Assembly: GCF_014697355.1 (NCBI RefSeq)
Contig: NZ_JACJRQ010000017.1
Location: forward strand, 62,001-126,000
Direction: 5' to 3'
DNA: 64,000 nucleotides
From: Nostoc calcicola FACHB-3891
GTDB lineage: Bacteria > Cyanobacteriota > Cyanobacteriia > Cyanobacteriales > Nostocaceae
In this document: positions 35,591-44,083 of the stretch, piece after piece
Layout of the letters: every line of letters begins with the position of its first letter
How positions within the stretch are numbered: position 1 is the first letter of the stretch
Program-made: the position numbers and the translations under genes
The notes under the pieces: model-generated
Seen by the model: only the letters and a program-made list of their open reading frames with translations
The model's database searches: none
What the model was told of the DNA's origin: nothing

Positions 35591-35952
35591 CGGGGATTGT
35601 GGTTCAAATAGATGAAAAGCTGTAAGCATTTCTTTCTTCTCTCTGTGGTTCGTTAAAAAAATTGACTTTGGCAAAAGGTTTTAGTCTTAACCCAAGTGTA
35701 TTGCTTTTTAAGGGAGTTAGGGGATCTGAGCGCCTAAGTCCTAGTATTTTCTAAAGGCGATTTTTCCTCAGTAATAGCCTTAACAGTATTTAACCGTATT
35801 TTTCATGGAATAATTGTATATTTTTTAATTTATGGCACAGCCATAAAATTACACTTTTCACTGAATATAAATTCAAGTTTAGTTAAGTAAACGCTAAAAA
35901 CTATCAGTGTGTTGACTTGAAAAAGCAACTATTACACCACCAAGTAAAAATT

Positions 35953-37416
35953 ATGGGACAAAACACTTCACGTCGCTCAGTTTTACGAGGTTTGATTACC
36001 AGCACAATTGTTATCGGGTTTGATTTAACTACTCGTTCCTGGGTAACATCTGCCAGTGCCACATCTGTTTTTGAAAGCTTACCTCCCCTAGATGGAGTGC
36101 TTTACACTGATAATGCGACACTTGCTGATGCCAGTATTGACTTTGGTAATATCGTGCATCGTCAACCGATCGCAGTACTTAAACCAGGCTCAATTGAGGA
36201 TATTGTTCAAATTATTCAATTCGCTCGGACTTACAAGCTCAAAGTTGCCCCACGCGGTCAGGGTCACTCTACCTACGGTCAGTCACAAGTAGAAGCAGGC
36301 ATTGTGATTGATTTGAGTACGCTCAACAAGATTCATTTCATTGGTACAGACCGAGCGATTGTTGATGCTGGAGTGGTATGGAGTCAGTTATTGCAACAAA
36401 CGCTTGTGCAGGGATTAACACCGCCCGTTCTCACTGATTACATCGAACTTTCTATCGGTGGTACTTTGTCAGTCGGGGGTATTGGTGGTGCAACTCATCG
36501 CTATGGTGTGCAAGTTGACAATGTTTTAGAACTGAAGGTAGTGACTGGTATTGGTCATCTCGAAACTTGTTCGCTATCGTACAATCGCAATTTATGGGAA
36601 GCAGTACTAGCAGGGCTAGGTCAATGTGGAATTATCGTACAGGCAACTATTAAGCTAATTCCCGCCACTACCAATGCCCGTGTGTTTCAGTTGTATTATG
36701 ACGATTTAGCTACCTTTACTCGTGACCAACGCGAAATCATCAATGATGAGCGCTTCAACTATGTAGAAGGTCAGTTAGTTTCTAATAATGCTGGTGGATG
36801 GCGTTATTTGCTAGAAGCGGCTAGCTTTTACAGTCCTCCCTCTGTACCTAATAACAGTTTGTTACTTGGAGGCTTAAACTACACTCGTGGTACACAACAA
36901 ATAGAGGATAAAACTTACTTTGATTTTCTCAACCGTTTAGCTCCTACAGTTGAGTTTCTCAAATCTATTGGTGTTTGGTCTTATCCTCATCCTTGGTTAA
37001 ACCTGTTTGTCCCAGGTAGTGCAGTTAACAGTTTTGTTGGCAAAGTTGCTGCCAACTTAACGCTAGCTGACACTGGTCAAGGGCCAATTCTGCTGTATCC
37101 AGTTAAAACTAAACGCTTCGGGCTACCCAATTTCCGCGTTCCAAATCAGAAGGTTGTGTTTCTGTTTGCCATATTGCGAACAGCAGTACCACCAGACAAT
37201 TCTGTAATTACAAAAATGCTCAATGATAATCGTAGACTCTTTGAGCAAAATCGTGATTTGGGTGGTTATCAATATCCTGTAAACGCCCTGTCCTTCTCCA
37301 AAAAGGATTGGCAGCAGCATTTTCGTCCAGTTTGGGGAAATCTGGTAAGTGCAAAGCGACGTTACGATCCAGATAATTTACTAACGCCAAGTCAGGGTAT
37401 TTTTGTGAACTGTTAG
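35953..37416 (+). CDS. Tat-exported FAD oxidase, cytokinin-dehydrogenase-like
   Basis: About 487 residues from ATG 35953 (MGQNTSRRSVLRG); a TTG at 35917 is less likely. The twin-arginine SRRSVLRGL plus a hydrophobic stretch to about residue 30 is a Tat signal, so the folded flavoprotein is exported. The FAD domain has PRGQGHSTYGQSQ; the His in GHS is the covalent FAD attachment site of plant cytokinin dehydrogenases. The C-terminus FRPVWGNLVSAKRRYDPDNL then TPSQGIF matches that family. It may oxidise cytokinins; homologous Nostoc enzymes with this activity are known. Confidence 0.82.
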   Translation: MGQNTSRRSVLRGLITSTIVIGFDLTTRSWVTSASATSVFESLPPLDGVLYTDNATLADASIDFGNIVHRQPIAVLKPGSIEDIVQIIQFARTYKLKVAPRGQGHSTYGQSQVEAGIVIDLSTLNKIHFIGTDRAIVDAGVVWSQLLQQTLVQGLTPPVLTDYIELSIGGTLSVGGIGGATHRYGVQVDNVLELKVVTGIGHLETCSLSYNRNLWEAVLAGLGQCGIIVQATIKLIPATTNARVFQLYYDDLATFTRDQREIINDERFNYVEGQLVSNNAGGWRYLLEAASFYSPPSVPNNSLLLGGLNYTRGTQQIEDKTYFDFLNRLAPTVEFLKSIGVWSYPHPWLNLFVPGSAVNSFVGKVAANLTLADTGQGPILLYPVKTKRFGLPNFRVPNQKVVFLFAILRTAVPPDNSVITKMLNDNRRLFEQNRDLGGYQYPVNALSFSKKDWQQHFRPVWGNLVSAKRRYDPDNLLTPSQGIFVNC

Positions 37417-37423
37417 CCCAAAG

Positions 37424-37446
37424 TTTTCCTCTCTACGAGAGGAAAA
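37424..37446. terminator. Bidirectional terminator hairpin
   Basis: TTTTCCTCTC (37424-37433) pairs exactly with GAGAGGAAAA (37437-37446) around a 3-base loop. It lies between the convergent flavoprotein and phosphatase genes and can serve both. Confidence 0.75.
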
Positions 37447-37475
37447 GATGAGCGTAGGCGCGTTCTGTCCCCAGA

Positions 37476-37901
37476 TCAAGAGAGGTTTTCCAAAAACTGT
37501 TTGAGATGAGCTTGCTCTGGATTGATATCAAGTTCCTTGGCTTTTGCTAAAACTTGTTCGCGGTTGAGTTGATGTTGAGTTGCAAAGGCAATGAGGGCTA
37601 AGGCGCTGGCTCGTCCGCCTACACCACAATGAAAATATACAGGAGTCGGCAATTGCTGTAGTTCTGAGAGAACTTTTGCAGTGGAGTTATCGTTGGCTTG
37701 GGTTGGCTTGAGTGGAACGTTGACATATTCAAGACCTACCGCTTGAGCCTGTTGCTGTTCGTCTGCTAACGCTCCAGTTTCATCCAGCGATCGCAAATTA
37801 ACCACAGACTTATACCCCCGATCAACAAGTTGTTTTAGCGTCTCTGGTGTTGGCTGTCCACCGGCTGAAAACTCATCGCTCACCTTTTTAATATCACTCA
37901 T
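37476..37901 (-). CDS. Blh/DUF442-type protein phosphatase domain protein
   Basis: A 141-residue cysteine-dependent phosphatase-fold protein. The active-site loop is HCGVGGRAS (HCx5R), preceded by TPVYF, and an N-terminal GGQPTPETL segment is typical of the beta-lactamase-hydrolase-like (Blh) family. In other bacteria Blh acts with sulfur or stress enzymes and is often controlled by ArsR-type repressors. It is divergent from chrA with a 141-base shared control region. Start ATG at 37899-37901. The substrate is unknown. Confidence 0.82.
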   Translation of the reverse strand: MSDIKKVSDEFSAGGQPTPETLKQLVDRGYKSVVNLRSLDETGALADEQQQAQAVGLEYVNVPLKPTQANDNSTAKVLSELQQLPTPVYFHCGVGGRASALALIAFATQHQLNREQVLAKAKELDINPEQAHLKQFLENLS

Positions 37902-37983
37902 ATATACTCCATTAACTCGATTGTATTACCGTATTTTATATTCAATGGCATGGTAACATGGATTAACTTCTAATATATAGATT

Positions 37984-38006
37984 TTCGATATCGAATTTCG
38001 ATATAT
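37984..38006. promoter_or_regulatory. Palindrome and direct repeat in the divergent blh-like/chrA region
   Basis: TTCGATATCGAA (37985-37996) is a perfect palindrome, and TTTCGATAT occurs twice (37984-37992 and 37998-38006). It lies between the divergent starts at 37901 and 38043, a usual position for an operator. The regulator is not identified. Confidence 0.5.
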
Positions 38007-38042
38007 TGATGCTGTCAACATCATTAAATCAGGAAAACCACA

Positions 38043-39230
38043 GTGACTCAGGAAGCTGAGGATATCCAGAAATCCGATAATGCTCTGACTCCCACACAGC
38101 AGAAGCAGCGATTAAGGGAACTGGCAATGGTGTTTTTGCGATTGGGGGCGATCGCCTTTGGTGGTCCGGCTGCCCACATCGCTATGATGGACAATGAAGT
38201 GGTGAATCGCCGTCAGTGGATGAGCCGGGAAAAACTACTAGATTTACTGGGGATTACGAATTTAATTCCAGGCCCCAACTCAACGGAATTAGCAATTCAC
38301 ATCGGCTACGAACGAGCCGGATGGCGTGGTTTACTGGTTGCAGGAAGTTGCTTTATTTTGCCTGCGATGCTGATTGTTTGGGGATTAGCCGTCATTTATG
38401 ACCGCTATCAAACTGTTCCCCAAGTGGGTTGGTTGCTTTATGGAATTAAACCTGTAATTATTGCGATCGTGCTTCAGGCTGTGTGGAATCTGGGTAAAAA
38501 GGCAGCCAAAGATGTGCCAACAATTATTGCCGGCGTAGCAGCGATCGCCGCCTATTTTGCTGGATTGAATGAAATTTTGGTGCTGATTTTGCTAGGTGTT
38601 GCTGTGATGCTATTGAAGAATTGGCAAAGCAGAGGACGAATAACAGGAGCATTTCTATTGCCATTTTCAGGTATTTTAGGACAGGTTGGTAGTACAGCAG
38701 CAGTCACATCAGTTAGTTGGATTAATGTCTTTTTCTTCTTTCTCAAAATTGGGTGTGTTCTCTATGGCAGTGGTTACGTATTGCTGGCATTTCTGCAACG
38801 GGAATTAGTCGAACGCAACCACTGGCTTACCTCACAGCAACTTTTAGATGCGGTGGCGATCGGTCAGTTTACACCGGGGCCTGTTTTCACCACTGCAACA
38901 TTTATTGGCTATTTGCTAGCAGGAAATGCCGGGGCGATCGCTGGTACAATCGGTATTTTTTTACCAGCTTTTCTATTGGTGTGGGTGGTTAATCCTTGGG
39001 TTTCTAAGTTGCGTCAATCTCCTTGGGCAAGTGGATTTTTAGATGGTGTGAATGCGGCTTCTCTGGGATTAATGGCAGGAGTTAGCTACACATTAGGACA
39101 AGCCGCACTGATGGATTGGTTGACAACTACTATGGCGATTGTGAGTGCGATCGCTGTGTTCCGATTTAAAATCAATTCTGCTTGGTTAGTGCTAGCAGGA
39201 GGAGCGATCGGATTTGCCTCGCACATATAG
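38043..39230 (+). CDS. chrA: Chromate transporter
   Basis: A 395-residue ChrA-family membrane protein with two homologous halves. The N-terminal half carries FLRLGAIAFGGPAAHIAMM and the NLIPGPNSTELAIHIGYERA loop. The C-terminal half carries the parallel FLKIGCVLYGSGYVLLAFL and GQFTPGPVFTTATFIGYLLA. About ten to twelve spans are expected. The family extrudes chromate by proton-driven antiport and may handle sulfate. Start GTG 38043. It is followed by AGGGGAA/ACCCTTT low-complexity repeats. Confidence 0.93.
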   Translation: MTQEAEDIQKSDNALTPTQQKQRLRELAMVFLRLGAIAFGGPAAHIAMMDNEVVNRRQWMSREKLLDLLGITNLIPGPNSTELAIHIGYERAGWRGLLVAGSCFILPAMLIVWGLAVIYDRYQTVPQVGWLLYGIKPVIIAIVLQAVWNLGKKAAKDVPTIIAGVAAIAAYFAGLNEILVLILLGVAVMLLKNWQSRGRITGAFLLPFSGILGQVGSTAAVTSVSWINVFFFFLKIGCVLYGSGYVLLAFLQRELVERNHWLTSQQLLDAVAIGQFTPGPVFTTATFIGYLLAGNAGAIAGTIGIFLPAFLLVWVVNPWVSKLRQSPWASGFLDGVNAASLGLMAGVSYTLGQAALMDWLTTTMAIVSAIAVFRFKINSAWLVLAGGAIGFASHI

Positions 39231-39244
39231 GATGGGGCATTGGG

Positions 39245-39340
39245 AATGGGGAAAGGGGAAAGGGGTAAGGGGGAAAGGTTAAATTTATCCCTTTACCCTT
39301 TACCCTTTACCCTTTACCCCTGCTCCTTTGCTCCCCATCC
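39245..39340. repeat. Short tandem repeats GGGGAAA / ACCCTTT
   Basis: GGGGAAA-type units are followed by four ACCCTTT heptamers, partly complementary, so the transcript could fold into a weak hairpin between chrA and the convergent kinase gene. Confidence 0.6.
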
Positions 39341-39343
39341 CCT

Positions 39344-40456
39344 TCATCCCCTCCTTGGCAAGCGGAACCAAAATCTAGAACCACCTTCGGGACGTGGTAA
39401 ATAACCAATACTACCTCCCCAACGTTCCAATGTGATTTTACAAAAATAGAGACCTAAACCTGCTCTGCCTGATTTATCTTTGCCTTGGGAAAATTTTTGA
39501 AATAAATTTTTGACCATTTCTGGTGGTACACCGGAACCGCGATCGTCTACATTAACTAAAATATAGTCTCCATCCAGTTGGAGACTAATAGTGACAATAG
39601 AATCTTGAACACTGTAACGATAAGCATTTTCTACAAGATTAGAAATCACTCTATCCAAACGAGATTTTTCTCCGCTAACTGTCCAGTTTATTGTTTTATC
39701 AATTTCGTTATCAAGCTCTAACTGTATATTTTTTAGTGAAAAAGTAGGCTTTAAAAACTCAATTACTTCTTTGATAGAAGTTAAAACATTCGGTGTTTCT
39801 TGAATATCAATATGAGAATTTTCTAGCGATGTTATTTCGGTGGAAAAAATATCTAAAATATCTTTAATTAACATCTCTTGCTTTAAACACTGCTGCATTC
39901 CAACTTCTAAATATTCTTTACCTTTAGGTGTTAGATTCTCATATTCTAAGAGTGATAAACAACCATTGATAGCGCTTAATTGTCCGGCTATATCATGCAT
40001 AATGCAATGAAGTAAAACATCTTTTTTTTGATTGTCTTTGAGCAGTTGATGATAAATTAATTGATATTCTCTACCTTTTTGTATAATATATTGTTTATCT
40101 TGATAAGTTTCTTCTAAAAGCTCAATCAATAAGACTTTTTTATGATTTACAAAAATCGCATAAGCTTCAAATTGATATTCTTGTCCATTTGTATCTATTT
40201 CAGTCCATAAACCTGAACTGAGTTTTTTCTCACTATTATTCATCCAAAATTCTTCAGCATCAATTAAAAAGTTTTTTAAAAAGCAAAATCTTTCCTGTGT
40301 TATTGATATATTCATTCCTGAGGTTAATTTCTTATGACAAAATTGATTTACCCAATCAGGTGTATTACCAATAATTTTAAATAAGCCTGCATTAATATAC
40401 TCTAGAGTTAGAATGTCTAAAGCAGCCACCACATCATTTACAATAGACGTATTCAT
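39344..40456 (-). CDS. Sensor histidine kinase
   Basis: A 370-residue soluble kinase. Residues 1-130 form a PAS-like sensory region without membrane spans. The H-box (LLHCIMHDIAGQLSAINGCL) has the phospho-acceptor His154. The HATPase domain has VISNLVENAYRYS (N box), DDRGSGVPPEM (G1), FQKFSQG (F box) and GRAGLGLYFCKI (G2). It is the last gene of a five-gene run with a Ras-like GTPase, an OmpA-type protein and a coiled-coil protein. No response regulator is adjacent. The start ATG is at 40454-40456, 38 bases after the preceding stop. Confidence 0.88.
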   Translation of the reverse strand: MNTSIVNDVVAALDILTLEYINAGLFKIIGNTPDWVNQFCHKKLTSGMNISITQERFCFLKNFLIDAEEFWMNNSEKKLSSGLWTEIDTNGQEYQFEAYAIFVNHKKVLLIELLEETYQDKQYIIQKGREYQLIYHQLLKDNQKKDVLLHCIMHDIAGQLSAINGCLSLLEYENLTPKGKEYLEVGMQQCLKQEMLIKDILDIFSTEITSLENSHIDIQETPNVLTSIKEVIEFLKPTFSLKNIQLELDNEIDKTINWTVSGEKSRLDRVISNLVENAYRYSVQDSIVTISLQLDGDYILVNVDDRGSGVPPEMVKNLFQKFSQGKDKSGRAGLGLYFCKITLERWGGSIGYLPRPEGGSRFWFRLPRRG

Positions 40457-40494
40457 AATTTAAACTTTGGATGATTAATTTGGATTTCAGTTGA

Positions 40495-40893
40495 CTAATA
40501 TAATTCTTTATTTGATTTTTCTTGCAAAAGACTAAACTCATTAGCTTTTTGTTGAATAGCGAAGAGGTGATTTTCATCGCAGCTACTATCTAACAATAAT
40601 ACCCAATCTCCTTCCTCAGTCGGGAATATATGAACATCTGCACAACTGCCATACTCTGTTTTGATAAATGGTAGAAATAGAGAGGTATCACCCAGTGGTA
40701 GTAAGCCTTCCAGAAAACAAAGTTGCTCTTTGATATTTTCTCCTTTACTAAGGTTAGTAATTCCATATTCTGCCAACTTGCCTCCCCAATCCAATAGGCT
40801 ACCGTCTTTGTTCAGCAACAGATAGGCAAGAGAACGCTCTACTGTTAGAAAATTGAGAAGATAGGTAATTACAGAAGTAGGGACATCTAGCAT
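40495..40893 (-). CDS. Small acidic PAS-like protein in GTPase operon
   Basis: A 132-residue protein with alternating strands (SLAYLLLNKDGSLLDWGG, then DVHIFPTEEGDWVLLLDSS) and a C-terminal helix (HLFAIQQKANEFSLLQEKSN). The pattern suggests a PAS-type sensory fold and resembles the N-terminal region of the next kinase. Its ATG (40891-40893) follows the GTPase stop without a gap (TAAATG). No cofactor-binding residues can be assigned. It may link the GTPase and the kinase, but this is inference. Confidence 0.55.
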   Translation of the reverse strand: MLDVPTSVITYLLNFLTVERSLAYLLLNKDGSLLDWGGKLAEYGITNLSKGENIKEQLCFLEGLLPLGDTSLFLPFIKTEYGSCADVHIFPTEEGDWVLLLDSSCDENHLFAIQQKANEFSLLQEKSNKELY

Positions 40894-41397
40894 TTAGCAA
40901 TCCAAGATTATTTTCTTAGCAAGAATTTGAAAAATTTCTTCAACACCGAGTCCATTTTTGGCACTTGTTTTAATCACAATCCAACCTTTTTCTATCACAT
41001 CATCAATTTCAGTCGATTCAATTTCCCATTCATCTGTGATATCACATTTGTTGATTGCCAAAATAAATGGAACATTACCAATGGCATCTTCTACTCTTGT
41101 TTGTAGTTCAAAAGCTTTTTCTAAAGTATTACGTCTCGTACCATCTGCGACTAATAAATAACCAGCACAACCCCGTAAATAAGACATTCGCACTTTTTGA
41201 AATTCGTCTTCTCCGTAGAGATCCCAAAGAATAAGGTTTACCTTCTTTTCTTGAATATCTAGAATTTTTTTATCAATCTTTACACCAACAGTGGTATGGT
41301 ATTTTTCGGAAAAAATACTGTGAACGAACTTCGATACTAGACTAGTTTTACCTGTAGCAAATGCACCTATCATACAAATTTTTTTCTGGAGAACCAT
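40894..41397 (-). CDS. Ras/Rab-like small GTPase
   Basis: A 167-residue single-domain GTPase. G1 GAFATGKTS (11-19), a G2 Thr near 35-36, G3 WDLYGED (58-64), G4 NKCD (116-119) and G5 TSAK (144-147) are all present and in order. The position of Ras Gln61 is Glu63, which may lower intrinsic hydrolysis. No CAAX or other lipid motif is seen. The gene lies between a membrane OmpA-type gene (18 bases upstream) and a PAS-like gene that abuts its stop, as part of one operon. Bacterial relatives act in polarity and surface motility with roadblock partners. Confidence 0.87.
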   Translation of the reverse strand: MVLQKKICMIGAFATGKTSLVSKFVHSIFSEKYHTTVGVKIDKKILDIQEKKVNLILWDLYGEDEFQKVRMSYLRGCAGYLLVADGTRRNTLEKAFELQTRVEDAIGNVPFILAINKCDITDEWEIESTEIDDVIEKGWIVIKTSAKNGLGVEEIFQILAKKIILDC

Positions 41398-41415
41398 AAA
41401 TAAATTGATGTAACT

Positions 41416-43203
41416 TTAGTCAGATTTATTAGCTAGAAAAACTTTAAAAGATACTCGAAGGCTACTAACATTTTGAGATTCTGATGTTTCTTGTGGCTGG
41501 AAAGGTTGGCTAGAACTTACGCCTATTGCTTTAATTTGGTTTGTGTTGATTCCTTGGGATTTTAAATAAGATAGAATTTTCTCAGCGCGGGCTTGACTGA
41601 GGAGTATATTTGTTTGCTCTGTTCCGGTGCTGTTGGTATGTCCAATGATTTGAATTTGCACGTCTTTATCCAAATATTTAGCAATCTTCAAAAAATTGTG
41701 TATTGATAGGGTTAAATTAGGTAGCTTGCTAACTTCACCAGCGCTAAGTTCAACTTTTCCTTCTGCAAAAAACAATATTTGTTGTTCTATTTGTTTTTTA
41801 TAGAACTCCAATTGACTAAGTTCTATTTCGAGAATATTTTTATCCTGAAATTGAGTAATACCGGGAATAAAATGCCATAATTTCCGTGCTTCTAAAATCC
41901 ATTGACGAGATGCATAACCTGTGGCATTAAGAGTACCGTTTTTATCAACTTGTAGTGATACACTTGGGGGTGGATGTAATAATTCTTCAACTCTTTTGGT
42001 AGTAAATTGTGGCTCCAAAGACAAGTAAGGTTGCCACTGGCTGATTACTGTTTTGGGGTTGAGATTTGTTTGTTGTATAAGTGTATTGGGATCTACTGCT
42101 AAAGGATCGCGCATTCCCCAGATAAAGTATTTGCCAAAACTTTGCTTGGAGTTAATCACAACAATTCCTGGCTGAGAGTTGAGTTTTTGGAGATAGGCTT
42201 GCCAACGGAGTTGTTCTCTAATGGTAAAAAAGCCCCAAGTTCCACAAGCGATCGCCATTGCACCTAAAATAATCCAAGCATAAGTATAATTTTTTTTAGC
42301 GGCAGGTTTATACTGAACTACCAGGCAAGCTTCTAAATCGGGCTTACTTAACTCAAATGGTTCTGTATCCCCGGCAAAATTTTTAATTTCTCTACTAAAC
42401 TTGAGGTGAATTTTTTCGATTGCTTCTTGTAAAACTAACCTTAATTCTTGGGGAGGGTTTCCCCGAATCATCGCTGCTATTAACGCTTGCGGTCCCTCTT
42501 CAATCCAAATCGTGACTTCTCCAAAACGTAAACTTTTGATCCCATCTCCTTTTTGAACATTAAACGAATCTTTGATAAAATCTTGGATAGCTGTCAACAT
42601 AGCAGCTACTAAATCTGGATCTTGAATCGTCACCTGTTTTGTTACTAAATGTTGAAGTAATAATCCAGATTCTTTATGAATCAGAAATATTTGTTCCACT
42701 CGGTAAACTAGCGTTCTTAGCAGCACAATTTCGGCAAATGATTTTCCTGTGCGTTGCGCTTCTAATCTCCACTGAAAACTTTGTGGAGACAAACTATGTT
42801 CCAAGGTTTGATTCAGAGATTGAGTCATTTGCTCAAGAGCTGTGGAAATCGCTTTACGAGTAGCTGGCCCAATAACTGGAAATAATGCATCTGCAAGCAC
42901 ATTATAGTCTTGTTTAACAGAAACTTGAATGGCTTGTTCAACAGTTGATACCATTACTTCTCCAAGTTGTTTATCTTGCTTTGAGCGCAGAATTACAGCT
43001 TCTGGAAGCATGTCGCTAATATCTTCTGGTTGAATTTCAGGGTTTTCTAGTCGCTCATAAAATCTTTCAAGTTTAGTCGGCTCAATATCCAGCAGCAAAC
43101 TACGGAGTGTAGTTAATTCGTCGTTTATTTCGGAGGTTTGGCTGTTCCTATTCAAACCTTCAGGAGATACTTTTGGTATTTGATTTATCGAAGAGTCACC
43201 CAT
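41416..43203 (-). CDS. Membrane protein with longin/roadblock-like region and OmpA domain
   Basis: About 595 residues from ATG 43203; a TTG at 43224 is less likely. The cytoplasmic N-terminal 300 residues are helical, then a longin/roadblock-like segment (EQIFLIHKESGLLLQHLVTK, DPDLVAAMLTAIQDFIKDSF, FGEVTIWIEEGPQALIAAMI). One membrane span follows at about 307-327. The periplasmic C-terminus is an OmpA peptidoglycan-binding domain (QIIGHTNSTG, LLSQARAEKILSYLKSQGI). It thus ties a cytoplasmic GTPase-binding type of module to the cell wall. The adjacent GTPase is the likely partner. Confidence 0.72.
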   Translation of the reverse strand: MGDSSINQIPKVSPEGLNRNSQTSEINDELTTLRSLLLDIEPTKLERFYERLENPEIQPEDISDMLPEAVILRSKQDKQLGEVMVSTVEQAIQVSVKQDYNVLADALFPVIGPATRKAISTALEQMTQSLNQTLEHSLSPQSFQWRLEAQRTGKSFAEIVLLRTLVYRVEQIFLIHKESGLLLQHLVTKQVTIQDPDLVAAMLTAIQDFIKDSFNVQKGDGIKSLRFGEVTIWIEEGPQALIAAMIRGNPPQELRLVLQEAIEKIHLKFSREIKNFAGDTEPFELSKPDLEACLVVQYKPAAKKNYTYAWIILGAMAIACGTWGFFTIREQLRWQAYLQKLNSQPGIVVINSKQSFGKYFIWGMRDPLAVDPNTLIQQTNLNPKTVISQWQPYLSLEPQFTTKRVEELLHPPPSVSLQVDKNGTLNATGYASRQWILEARKLWHFIPGITQFQDKNILEIELSQLEFYKKQIEQQILFFAEGKVELSAGEVSKLPNLTLSIHNFLKIAKYLDKDVQIQIIGHTNSTGTEQTNILLSQARAEKILSYLKSQGINTNQIKAIGVSSSQPFQPQETSESQNVSSLRVSFKVFLANKSD

Positions 43204-43309
43204 TACCAAAATCCCCCAATCCAAAATTTTTACGAAGTAACATTCTGTTGTTAACAGGAGAACTACACTGACGATCGAACAATCAGCTTTCTGCTTCCTA
43301 ATCCCGAGT

Positions 43310-43915
43310 TTAAGACTTGTTTTCTGCGTTCAGCCGGATAGCTAATTCCGTAAACATAGCCGCAAGATTAGAACGATCGGTTTTGTCCCTGCGAAGTTCT
43401 TGAGCTTCACGCTGTAGTAAAACTAAAATTTCCTCAGATTTTTTTTGAATATCATCTTGTAAGCTTTTGGATTGGTTGAGAATCTGCTCGCGTAACTCTC
43501 GTTGCGTATGAGTACTTTGTTCATCAAATTGAGTAATTTTCTTTTCAAAAGCTATAGTTAGATGTTTATTTTCTTCTGCAACTGCTTTCACCTGAACATC
43601 ACGTTCTGCCTGCTCATTTTTGAGGCGTTGTGTTAAGGAATCAACTTCTTGTTTAACATAATATTCTAAAGCATCTAGACGTTTTTTGGTCTCATCTCGC
43701 ACGTTACTAAATTCTTGAATTAATCGTTCTTCTAGGCGTGTAAATCGTTTTTCAATATCTCGAATTTGATTGCCAACAAGAATTTCTCTAACTTTATCTA
43801 AATTTCTACTTTCGCTAATACTATTACTAAATTGCAGATCGTTTATTGCTGAATTCGATCCTTCGTGTTCTACCTTGAATGAATTATGATTGATGTATTC
43901 TTCTGGTGGGTTCAT
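43310..43915 (-). CDS. Coiled-coil protein heading the GTPase operon
   Basis: A 201-residue charged protein. Residues about 40-190 are a nearly continuous coiled coil (EKRFTRLEERLIQEFSNVRD, then EQSTHTQRELREQILNQSKS). No signal peptide or membrane span is visible. It resembles structural or scaffold coiled-coil proteins of cyanobacteria. It is the first gene of the run and lies 106 bases before the OmpA-type start. Start ATG at 43913-43915. I cannot name a family. Confidence 0.65.
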   Translation of the reverse strand: MNPPEEYINHNSFKVEHEGSNSAINDLQFSNSISESRNLDKVREILVGNQIRDIEKRFTRLEERLIQEFSNVRDETKKRLDALEYYVKQEVDSLTQRLKNEQAERDVQVKAVAEENKHLTIAFEKKITQFDEQSTHTQRELREQILNQSKSLQDDIQKKSEEILVLLQREAQELRRDKTDRSNLAAMFTELAIRLNAENKS

Positions 43916-44083
43916 ATTTTTAATTCCTTTTGAAACTAAATCAGGCCTTGGTTGTTGGTGGTCATACTATACTTATAGTGTAGACACTAACTAAGTATAA
44001 AGTATATTTAAACACGAAAAAAATATATCCACTTTGATATATTAAAAAATATCTAAATTTTAGTCAAAGTAATGATGAATTTT

